Source: a bacterium
GTDB lineage: Bacteria; UBP15; UBA6099; DSWB01
Length of the DNA: 8,044 nucleotides
Assembly (NCBI GenBank): GCA_020061125.1
Contig: JAGUYV010000132.1
Coordinates: 1-8,044 of the forward strand
Direction: 5' to 3'
Positions 1-6,700 of the stretch are shown here, in pieces; the first letter of the stretch is position 1; each line of letters begins with the position of its first letter. Both the position numbers and the translations under genes were made by a program. The notes beneath the pieces were generated by a model, which ran no database searches, was not told the DNA's origin, and was given only the letters and a program-made list of their open reading frames with translations.

Positions 1-767
1 CAGGCGCCGGGTGCGCCGGGCGCGGGTGCTGGCTCCATTTCCAGCGCCGCAACTGCGGCCGGCGCACTGGCAATGGCGTGGCGCAGCGCATATTTCTGCA
101 AGGGATTGAAATCGTAAAATCCTTCCAGAATCAGGCAGTTCGCGTGCGGAAACAGAGCGGCAAATCCCTGCGTTTCCAGCGCCTTGCCCGCGCTGAACTG
201 CGCATCCTCGGTATCCTGAACCTCAAGAGCGCGGAGCCGGCGTTCGTACTCGCCGAAGAGCAGAACGAGATCGCGGGCCTTGTCGCGCGGCACGGCGCGG
301 CGCGCGTCGGTGTTATCGAGCGCTGCGGCCAGGTCTTCCGTTCTGAAAATCAGGTTCTGTTTGAACTCGGAAAACAGGGTGGAAATTTTGCGCGCCAGGC
401 CGGGATGTGCTACGGCGCGGGTGACATAGCGCAGGCGCGGGCGCAGTTCCCGCATGATATCCTCGACCAGCGCCAGGCGCGCTGTTGCGGACAGCGGGTC
501 GTGCGCGGCCCCGGCCGCGGCGCGGGCGCTCTCGAAGAAATCCGTGAGCGTCATCACGCAGTTGCCGAAAAGCGCGCCGCCGAACCGTTCGAGCAGCAGT
601 TCACGAATGTGCTCGACCTTGCGCCTTGTGGGCGCGAGATACAGAAACCGCGGCGCGGCCCATACGCCATCCCCTGCCGGGAACGCATCCGGGCAGCGCT
701 CCATGAGCGCCTGGCTGGACCGCTGGTGCGGCGGCTGTATGATGATTTCAAAACCCTGATGGCTCAT
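1..767 (-). CDS. AddB-like helicase/nuclease subunit, N-terminal part (3' end outside window)
   Basis: The 255 visible residues resemble the N-terminal half of AddB-type proteins, which pair with AddA to process double-strand DNA ends for recombination. Visible signs: FLYLAPTRRKVEHIRELLLE at residues 41-60 (the family's early 'vPTrr' strand and helix), TLTDFFESA near 73-81, LEVQDTEDAQFSAGKAL at 181-197 (the 'lgl.D..D.l..A' motif), and CLILEGFYDFNPLQ at 211-224, which matches the family's 'l.l.GF.dF.p.Q' signature. No Walker A (GxxGxGKT) motif is present in the first 50 residues, as in proteobacterial-type AddB proteins with a degenerate helicase domain. The C-terminal PD-(D/E)XK nuclease would lie off the left edge. 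ATG at 765-767 is the only start after an in-frame TGA, with a weak GGCGGA six bases upstream. An addA gene would be expected beyond the left edge. Family assignment is by pattern recognition only; a related RexB or generic PD-(D/E)XK family protein is possible. Confidence 0.72.
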   Translation of the reverse strand, partial: MSHQGFEIIIQPPHQRSSQALMERCPDAFPAGDGVWAAPRFLYLAPTRRKVEHIRELLLERFGGALFGNCVMTLTDFFESARAAAGAAHDPLSATARLALVEDIMRELRPRLRYVTRAVAHPGLARKISTLFSEFKQNLIFRTEDLAAALDNTDARRAVPRDKARDLVLLFGEYERRLRALEVQDTEDAQFSAGKALETQGFAALFPHANCLILEGFYDFNPLQKYALRHAIASAPAAVAALEMEPAPAPGAPGA

Positions 768-811
768 AAGGAATCCGCCGGTGCGCGTCGCTGCGGCCGC
801 GCCTGTGCATA

Positions 812-817
812 ATCATA
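812..817 (-). promoter_or_regulatory. possible -10 element for the AddB-like gene
   Basis: Read on the minus strand this is TATGAT, five of six matches to TATAAT, and would give a leader of roughly 40 bases before the ATG at 767. No convincing -35 lies 16-18 bases upstream (GC-rich sequence there), so this is a weak call. Confidence 0.25.
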
Positions 818-876
818 ACAAATCCGCGCCGCGCCCGCGCCTCCGCCACTGAAATTCGCGGCCAGCTCCCGCTTTC

Positions 877-905
877 TTGACACCTATGTCCCGGCATTTG
901 ATACT
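877..905 (+). promoter_or_regulatory. sigma70-type promoter for the RidA-family gene
   Basis: A perfect TTGACA (877-882) is separated by exactly 17 bases from GATACT (900-905, four of six matches to TATAAT). Transcription would start near 912, giving a leader of about 32 bases that carries the GGAGGA ribosome binding site at 931-936. It sits in the divergent spacer between the AddB-like and RidA-family genes. Confidence 0.6.
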
Positions 906-943
906 TAGGATAAAGCGCACAGCGATCATCGGAGGATTTTTCC

Positions 944-1381
944 ATGCAGATGCGGCCCATGAAGGCTTCCCACACGCTCAATGAAGCGTATCAATATGAC
1001 AAACCGGTCCCGTTCTCGCGCGGCACCAGGGTAGACATCAAGGGAACGGCGATGCTGTTCATCTCGGGCACGGCCAGCGTGGACGAGCACGGCCAGAGCG
1101 TGCATCAAGGCGATCTCGAAGCCCAGGCGCGGCGCATGTTCAAAAATGTCACCGAACTGCTCAAGTCCGAGGGCGCCACCTGGCGCAATGTGGCGCGCAC
1201 CACCATTTACCTTAAGCACATGGACGAGCATTACCACGATCTCGCCCGCATCCGCATGGAGTTCTTCAAGGAGCAGGGAATCACCGAATATCCGGCCAGC
1301 ACATGCATCCAGGCCACGCTGTGCCGTCCCGAGTTGCTCGTGGAAATGGAAGCCATCGCCATTCTGGAAACCGGTGAGTGA
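944..1381 (+). CDS. RidA (YjgF/YER057c/UK114) family protein, lacking the deaminase arginine
   Basis: The 145-residue product has the usual size of the small trimeric RidA fold. Family marks are LFISGTASVDEHG at 38-50, the GDLEAQARRMFKNVTELL helix around 57-73, GATWRNVARTTIYLK at 77-91, YPASTCIQ at 116-123 and the closing VEMEAIAI at 133-140. Archetypal RidA hydrolyses 2-aminoacrylate and related enamines/imines and needs an arginine in the 'PARSCV' motif (Arg105 in E. coli). Here the aligned position is Ser119 (PASTCI), so that activity is not expected; Glu136, matching the conserved late glutamate, is kept. Such Arg-less members fall among the functionally unclear Rid subfamilies. The ISGTAS motif also recalls the C-terminal half of chorismatase-like proteins (FkbO/XanB2), another possible relationship. 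GGAGGA at 931-936, seven bases before ATG 944, favours this start over the in-frame ATGs at 950 and 959. It is probably transcribed alone from the promoter at 877-905. Confidence 0.85.
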   Translation: MQMRPMKASHTLNEAYQYDKPVPFSRGTRVDIKGTAMLFISGTASVDEHGQSVHQGDLEAQARRMFKNVTELLKSEGATWRNVARTTIYLKHMDEHYHDLARIRMEFFKEQGITEYPASTCIQATLCRPELLVEMEAIAILETGE

Positions 1382-1595
1382 CGCCGGGGCCAGCCAGCGG
1401 CTGCGGCGCGGTGACCCGGCCCTGCAACTTATTTGATGTTGATTAGCAAACCAGTTAATTTGGAAATAATTTTTTTACGGCTTTTCGTTTATCCTTCCCA
1501 TGACGCCGGTGCTGCCTGTGCGCCAATTTCCGGGGACATGCAAATTCTTCAATGTCCGAAATGCATCGCAGCCTTTAGAGAAACAGGCCCCGCGC

Positions 1596-1610
1596 GCCGC
1601 ATTGCGCGGC
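1596..1610. repeat. inverted repeat GCCGC-N5-GCGGC upstream of radical SAM gene
   Basis: GCCGC (1596-1600) and GCGGC (1606-1610) form a perfect 5-5-5 inverted repeat ending 29 bases before the start of the radical SAM gene. The same arms and spacing occur at 3145-3159 upstream of the SCP2-like gene. It could be an operator or an RNA hairpin; a chance origin in GC-rich DNA is not excluded. Confidence 0.35.
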
Positions 1611-1630
1611 CATGGCCATTCAACTAAGAT
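1602..1630 (+). promoter_or_regulatory. candidate leaderless promoter for the radical SAM gene
   Basis: TTGCGC (1602-1607) and TAAGAT (1625-1630, four of six matches to TATAAT) are 17 bases apart. The -10 ends ten bases before the ATG at 1640, which would place the transcription start at or very near the A of the start codon. This would explain why no Shine-Dalgarno sequence precedes the gene. The -35 is poor, so the call is tentative. Confidence 0.3.
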
Positions 1631-1639
1631 TCTAGTCTA

Positions 1640-3094
1640 ATGAGAGTTTTATTCATTCAGGACAACGGCATCAACGAATCCCTGGCCCTGTGCGAGCTGT
1701 CTGCGCTTCTCAAGGCGCACGGGCACGAGACCGCGGTTCTGCTGGAGCGCGAGGAACGGGATCTGGATGCGGCAATCGAGGCGTTCGCCCCGGACTGGTT
1801 TCTGATCCCGTGCTCAATCCTTGCGCACACCTGGGCGCTGGGCATCGCGCGGCGCATCAGGGCGCGGTTTCCGGGCCGCCCCGTAATTTTTGGGGGCACG
1901 CACCCCACATTTTATCCCGAGATCGTGGAGTCGCCGGATATTGACGCCATCATCGTGGGCGAAGCCGAGGGCGCGGCGCTCGACATCTGCGAGGCGCTGG
2001 CGCGGGGCGATGATTTCGCGGACATTCCCAATGTATGGCTCATGCGCGACGGGCAGGTTGTGCGCAACGAAAAACGGCCGCTTCTCGCGCCCCTGGACGA
2101 CTTGCCCCTGCCCGACCGCGGCATGTATTTCCGCTACCCGTTCCTGCGCGCGTTCGGATGGAAAAAATTCATGAGCGGGCGCGGGTGCTATCACTCGTGC
2201 GCATACTGCTACAACCCGAAAATCCGAGAGAGCTACCACGGGCTGGGCGTGTATGTGCGCCGCAAGTCCCCGGAGCGCGCCGTGGCCGAAGTCCTGTGGA
2301 TGAAGCAGAACGCGAATCTTAAAATCGCGCATTTTTCCGACGACCTGTTCATTTCAGACGAGGACTGGGCCGAGGAATTCAGCGAACGGTACAGGAGAGA
2401 AATTGGCGGTGTGCCGTTCACCTGCAACGCGACCGTGGACCTGGTCCGGGAAAAATCCGTGGCCGCTCTGGCCCGGGCCGGGTGCCGCGCCGTGGCCATC
2501 GGCATCGAAACCGGGGACGAAACCCTGCGCCGCATGATCATGAAAAAGGACATTACCGACGATCAGATCCGGGACGCCGCGGCCCTGCTCAAAAAGCACG
2601 GCGTCATGGTGGTCACCTTCAATATGATCGGCAATCCCGGCGAAACCATGGAAAGCGCGTTCCGCACCATGGAGCTGAACGCGGAAATCGGCGCGGACTG
2701 CGCGCGGCTCACCTTCGGCATCCCCCTGCCGCGCACGCGTTACGCGGATTACGCCGTGGATATCGGAGTGTTGGCCCCGGACGACGCCGCGCGCCTGCCG
2801 GACATCACGGACATCGCCGCGGCCGGGCCGCACCCCATTTTCAAGACGGATAACGCGCGCGAGTTGATTAATCTTTACTATTTGTTCCGGCTGGGCGTGG
2901 CGCGGCCCGGGCTGATTCCCCTCATCAAAAAAGCCGTGCGCTGCCCGGTTCCGTTCGTGTTCAAGCCCTTCAGCCTAAACATGTTCCTGGTGGAAAAGCG
3001 CATGTTCAACCTGGGCTGGTTCGAGGGCTTCCGCTACTACCTGCATGTAGGCTCCCCGGACCGGCGAACCACGAATTTCGTTTTTCTGATCTGA
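1640..3094 (+). CDS. B12-binding-domain radical SAM protein (class B type)
   Basis: The 484-residue protein has the two-domain layout of cobalamin-dependent (class B) radical SAM enzymes, many of which methylate unactivated carbon or remodel rings. Residues 1-140 look like a B12-binding Rossmann domain: MRVLFIQ start, an L/A-rich helix to HGHE (30), and VIFGGTHPTFYPEIVES with DAIIVGEAE at 82-110. The DxHxxG cobalamin-ligand motif is absent, which is common in this class. The radical SAM motif CX3CX2C is Cys183, Cys187, Cys190 (GRGCYHSCAYCYNP). Further core signs are FSDDLF at 232-237, CNATVDLV at 262-269, AIGIETGDETLRRM at 286-299 and FNMIGNPGET at 327-336. The C-terminal 80 residues, typical of the family's variable tail, give no clear clue to the substrate. 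ATG 1640 is the first start after an in-frame TAA (1625-1627), yet no Shine-Dalgarno precedes it. An SCP2-like gene follows 133 bases downstream with its own promoter. The reaction and substrate are unknown; HpnP-like lipid methylation is only one option. Confidence 0.88.
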   Translation: MRVLFIQDNGINESLALCELSALLKAHGHETAVLLEREERDLDAAIEAFAPDWFLIPCSILAHTWALGIARRIRARFPGRPVIFGGTHPTFYPEIVESPDIDAIIVGEAEGAALDICEALARGDDFADIPNVWLMRDGQVVRNEKRPLLAPLDDLPLPDRGMYFRYPFLRAFGWKKFMSGRGCYHSCAYCYNPKIRESYHGLGVYVRRKSPERAVAEVLWMKQNANLKIAHFSDDLFISDEDWAEEFSERYRREIGGVPFTCNATVDLVREKSVAALARAGCRAVAIGIETGDETLRRMIMKKDITDDQIRDAAALLKKHGVMVVTFNMIGNPGETMESAFRTMELNAEIGADCARLTFGIPLPRTRYADYAVDIGVLAPDDAARLPDITDIAAAGPHPIFKTDNARELINLYYLFRLGVARPGLIPLIKKAVRCPVPFVFKPFSLNMFLVEKRMFNLGWFEGFRYYLHVGSPDRRTTNFVFLI

Positions 3095-3103
3095 TTTTTT
3101 GCG

Positions 3104-3125
3104 AATTCCGCAGCGTTCCGGAATT
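3104..3125. repeat. inverted repeat AATTCCG-N8-CGGAATT
   Basis: AATTCCG (3104-3110) and CGGAATT (3119-3125) form a perfect 7-base-pair inverted repeat with an 8-base spacer, just after the radical SAM stop codon. Six T's lie before it (3095-3100) and GATAAAAAGG after it, so it lacks the trailing T-run of an intrinsic terminator on either strand. It ends 12 bases before the candidate -35 of the SCP2-like gene, where a regulator could bind. Confidence 0.4.
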
Positions 3126-3137
3126 GATAAAAAGGGG

Positions 3138-3167
3138 TAGTCAGGCCGCTTTTGGCGGCACTATAAT
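3138..3167 (+). promoter_or_regulatory. promoter of the SCP2-like gene
   Basis: A perfect TATAAT (3162-3167) lies 18 bases after TAGTCA (3138-3143, four of six matches to TTGACA). Transcription would begin near 3174, leaving a leader of about 54 bases with GGAGG at 3216-3220. The spacer between the two boxes contains the GCCGC-N5-GCGGC inverted repeat, a position where a bound repressor or MerR-like activator could act. Confidence 0.6.
3145..3159. repeat. inverted repeat GCCGC-N5-GCGGC inside the SCP2-like gene promoter
   Basis: GCCGC (3145-3149) and GCGGC (3155-3159) flank TTTTG and fill most of the -35/-10 spacer. The arms and spacing are identical to the repeat at 1596-1610 upstream of the radical SAM gene. 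It may be an operator; no regulator gene lies in the window to test this. Confidence 0.4.
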
Positions 3168-3227
3168 ATGAAGGCTGCGCATGCGGTGACCACAAACCAT
3201 GATTTCAATTTTACTGGAGGTTAGAAA

Positions 3228-3608
3228 ATGGCAGACCTGAACAATCTCACAATGCAAGACCTGCTGGGCGCGCTGAACAAGCTCGTGAAAAGCGACTTCG
3301 AGGGCCGGCACGTGTTCGATGTGACCGTGTTCGACGATGACGGCAACGAAAAGGAAAAGATGGGCATCATCGTGGAGCCGGGCAAGGTGGAAATGATCGA
3401 GGGCGAAAGCGGCGATGAGAACGCCGTTCTGTTCCACATCAAGAAGAATGCCGTGGAAACCATGAAGGCCATGCAGACCGAGGGCCTGGACGCCGCCATG
3501 CGCTTCATGTTCGACGGCTCCATCTACACCACCAACCCGGCCGGCGCGCAGGCGTGGTTCGAGATCTTCGAGATCGGCGAAGAGCCTCTGACCAAAGCTC
3601 TGGGCTGA
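3228..3608 (+). CDS. small SCP2-like (sterol/lipid carrier fold) protein
   Basis: The 126-residue acidic product has no signal peptide or membrane segment and should be cytoplasmic. Its pattern fits the SCP2 lipid-binding fold: an N-terminal helix (residues 7-22, LTMQDLLGALNKLVKS), strands FDVTVFDDDG and MGIIVEPGKVEMIEGE (30-60), then ENAVLFHIKKNAVETMKAM at 64-82 (the 'd..i.i....l..l' strand-helix) and GLDAAMRFMFDGSIYTTN at 86-103, like the family's '..afm.GkikikG' segment. SCP2 proteins carry or present lipids and other hydrophobic ligands; stand-alone bacterial ones of about 100-130 residues are common and mostly uncharacterised. The match is by pattern and not strong in every part, so a different small alpha/beta fold is possible. 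GGAGG at 3216-3220, seven bases before ATG 3228, supports the start. The gene has its own promoter (3138-3167) and terminator (3648-3678), so it is probably mainly monocistronic despite lying behind the radical SAM gene. Confidence 0.6.
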   Translation: MADLNNLTMQDLLGALNKLVKSDFEGRHVFDVTVFDDDGNEKEKMGIIVEPGKVEMIEGESGDENAVLFHIKKNAVETMKAMQTEGLDAAMRFMFDGSIYTTNPAGAQAWFEIFEIGEEPLTKALG

Positions 3609-3647
3609 ACCGCACCACACCGGTTTTTCAATCGAACGCAACCAGGG

Positions 3648-3678
3648 GCAGGCTCCGGGGTTCCGGGGCCTGCTTTTT
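3648..3678 (+). terminator. intrinsic terminator after the SCP2-like gene
   Basis: An 11-base-pair GC-rich stem (3648-3658 with 3663-3673, one G-U pair) closes a GGTT loop and is followed by TTTTT (3674-3678). An outer pair, AACGCAA (3635-3641) with TTGCGTT (3677-3683), could extend the structure through the T-run. It ends plus-strand transcription 40-70 bases after the SCP2-like stop. The minus-strand gene converges from the right, but the minus-strand reading has no T-run after the hairpin, so termination looks one-way. Confidence 0.88.
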
Positions 3679-3704
3679 GCGTTGCCGGGAATCCGGTTTG
3701 AACC

Positions 3705-6700
3705 TTATTTGAATCGCGTCTGTGTTTCCATGCTGAAAGTGGTGACGGGCAGGGTGCCCGCCGCGGCGCCGCTCGGGGTGGCGGTGCGGCTGTATTTGAG
3801 GGACAGGTTCGTGTCCTCGGTCATCTTCCACACGAAATCCATGCTCTGTGTGGTGCTGCGCCTCGGGGTGGCGCCGAGCGTCCTGTTGAAGGAAAGCCGC
3901 GTGTTGAGCGTGAGGCCTGTCAGCAACTGATATCCCAGGGACAGGCTGGAGTTGCGCGTGGGCGCGGTGCTGCCCTCGGAGCGGTCGGTTTTCGCGGACA
4001 CGCGGATTTTCTTCGAGGCGTCGAAATCCAGCACCAGGGTCGAGGTTTGCGAGGTCGTGAGGGTTTCGGCGCCGCCGGTGGTGAAGTTCCGGTTGCTTGT
4101 GCTGTTCTCGGTTCTCGTGTACGAAGTGGACGGATTGTACTTGGATTTCGGCAGTTTGTATTCCACGGTCCATTTGTACCCGCGTGAGTAGTTGTAGCTC
4201 TTGGTTTCGGTCATGGACACATTTCTGTTGTACGATGGCAGGAACTTGAGATAGTTCTTGTACTGGGTGTTGAAGGACACTGTGAGGCTGTCGGAGCGGC
4301 GGGTGTCGGGGTTGTCCGTGGACCCGCCGGGCGTGTCCTGCCTTCGGAAATTGAAGTTGAGGTTTTCGATGGCCCACAGGGGCATGAACTGGAGGTTGTA
4401 GGCAATGTCCTGCACCTCGGAGAAATCAGAACCGTAGCGCGGGCGCGTGTCCGTGTCCTTGTATTCGAGGCGCAGCTCCTTGACATAAGGGATGGCGCGG
4501 AAATTCAGAGAGTAGGCCTTGGCCTCGGACTTGTTGCCGTCGCTGGAGTGCGAATCGCTCATGGCCACATTCAGATCGTACTTGCGCGACGGGGTGTATT
4601 TGAACGCGAAGTTGGATACCGCGGACTCGGTATTGGGCTTGCTGCCGATCCTGTATTCGTAAGCGTTCTTGCTGATGTTGCCGGTGATGGCGTAAACATT
4701 TTTTCGCATGGAGAGCAGAAAATCCAGGGAATCAATGGTGTTCTCTTCATCGGTGAATGTGCGCGTGGTTTCGTCCGCGCCGGTGAAGCCTTTGGACGCC
4801 TTGGTGTCCCGCGACAGCTTAAGGGCCTTGAGGCTTCCGGACGAGTAGCTCAAGCTCATCTTTTCGTTGTCGCGGTCGGTGTTGGAGGACAGCACGCCGG
4901 TCTCGTTGTCCACGACCTGCTCGGTCGCCTGTCTCCATTCGTAGTTCATCTTCCACTTCTTTTTGAATGTCCAGGCCACATCGCCGCCGAGGTGATCCAC
5001 CACGCTGTCGTTGAGCAGGGACACGGCGGTGTCGAACAGGGGGTCGCGGCCGCGTTTGAGCAGGTTCACCTGCAGGTTTTTGCTCCGGTAGGCGGTGTCA
5101 ATGAAATACGCGTCGCCGGTGACGACCTTGTCGAGTTTCTGTTCATAGGTGTAGATCACGAAGAACTTGTCGCCCTGGTTGGGGAAGCGCACGATGCTGC
5201 CGTAGTCCTTGAGCCATTCGCCGCGCTCGAAGGTGATGGTTCCCTTGTCCTTGTCCACGCGGCTGCGGGGCACCAGGATGTCGTAAGTCACCGTGTCGTA
5301 CAGAGTGCAGACTTCGAGCGCGTTGTCGAATTCATTGCACAACTGCACCTTGACGATCACGGCGCCGTAAACGCCTGTGCGCGTGAGGCGGCAGGTGAGC
5401 TTGTCGTCCGATGATTTGATGGCGTCGGCCGTGGGGTCGTAGGTGCAGTTGGGCTTGACGATCGTCGAGGTGTTGATTTCGAGAGTGTTGGGGTCCACGA
5501 TGATCTGGTCTTCGTTGGTGTTGAAGCTTGCGGACAAGTCCGAATTGGCCTGGGCGTATTCGGCCTTGATTTCGATTTTCTTGCCGACTTTGATATTGGT
5601 GTCCACGCCCCAGGCCACTTTCTGGAACTCGGATCCGCCGGCCGAATCCGGGGGCACGGGGGTGTATAGAACCTTGAGCACAGGTTTGTCCACCACGCCG
5701 CCGTAGATGCGGATCAGGGTGTCGAATCCGGTGATTTCGAATTCGTATTTGTGGTTCGAGTTGCCGAACACGCCCGGGCAGAAAGAGGATTTGTCCGTGT
5801 CGCCCTCGGATTCGTCGCTGTAGCACACAATGTTGTCCGCGCCCTCGGTGACATCGTATTGCTCGTCGTCGGACAGGTACAGGATTTCGCTGCCGGGGAA
5901 CATGTCCGTGGGCCAGCGGCCTTCGGTGTCAATGCGCACCTCGCTGCTGCCCTGGCTCGCGGCGCTGATGGGGAACAGAACAAATGCGCGCTGGGTCAGA
6001 TTCACGGGGTTGTAGTATGTGTAGGTGACGCTCATTTTCACGGACGGAAATTTGGTGGTGTCCACGAAGAACCGGCCCTCGAGGTGCCCGCGATGGTCTA
6101 TGTAAATATATTTGCTGTCCTGGTTGTATGTGGCGGTGTCGGAAGAGATTTCGTTTTTGATTTCGATGGAGCCTTCCACGATGTGGGTGTGGGCGAGCTT
6201 GATCTCGAAGCATTTGCGGCCCTCGCCGAAATACCCGCAGTCGAAAGATTTGGTCGTGCCGGTGGATTCCTCGGGGGTGATGACCTGGGCCTCGGTCACG
6301 GCCTCGGTGGTCACGAGCCTGGACTGGGCCGTGCTTTTCGGGGACATGGTGGTGATGTAGGTGGAACCGATTTTCACATTTTCGTTGCCGGACTGGTAGT
6401 CCGCCCGGAAAGCCCGGATGTTGCCGGTCGAGAACAGCAGGGACGACTGCTGGTATTTGACGATCACGGTTTCGTTGTTCTGCAGAGGCTGCTTGAAGGT
6501 GATCTGGTTGCGGCCGAAATCAATGATGTATTCGCTGGAGGACAGAATCTCGTTCTGACGGTAGACCGTCACGCTTGCGGGGATGATGGCCGCGCCCTGG
6601 ATGTTGAGGCTGTAGGGTCCGACGCTTCCGTTTCCCTTGATGTTGGCGTCCGGTCCGGGAGAGCTTTTAAGTTCGGCGAGCAGGCCGCGGAACGAGAGGC

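Larger units (their letters stand above)
1382..1639. other. non-coding spacer with stem-loop and AT-rich tract
   Basis: No credible gene is seen here. Just after the RidA-family stop, GCCGGG (1383-1388) can pair with CCCGGC (1415-1420), enclosing a tight CAGCC/GGCTG hairpin (1391-1395 with 1399-1403); no T-run follows directly, so it is not a standard intrinsic terminator, though it could stabilise the mRNA 3' end. From about 1429 to 1490 the composition turns clearly AT-rich, including AATAAT at 1465-1470 and a run of seven T, unlike the flanking genes; it might hold a promoter, but no well-spaced -35 was found. Confidence 0.4.

Noticed and set aside
78-812. Long plus-strand open frame (244 codons) opposite the AddB-like gene
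   Set aside because: The minus-strand product has clear AddB-family motifs, while this one is Arg/Ala/Gly-rich with no recognisable motif and no ribosome binding site; it is a GC-rich shadow.
748-981. Minus-strand 77-codon frame across the divergent spacer
   Set aside because: It overlaps the start of both real genes and the RidA-family promoter, lacks a ribosome binding site and has no family pattern.
1383-1420. Stem-loop after the RidA-family gene as an intrinsic terminator
   Set aside because: The paired arms are real, but no T-run follows; at best it is a 3'-stabilising structure or a Rho-dependent end.
1433-1627. 64-codon plus-strand frame with a CPKC motif, TTG start
   Set aside because: It lies in AT-shifted spacer DNA, has no Shine-Dalgarno site and only a single CPxC pair, too little for a zinc ribbon.
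3141-3641. 166-codon minus-strand frame opposite the SCP2-like gene
   Set aside because: The plus-strand gene has a promoter, ribosome binding site and terminator; this frame has none and covers the whole of it.
4548-5414. 288-codon plus-strand frame inside the giant gene
   Set aside because: Same antisense frame effect as at 5751-6980; Val/His/Gly-rich with no domain signature.
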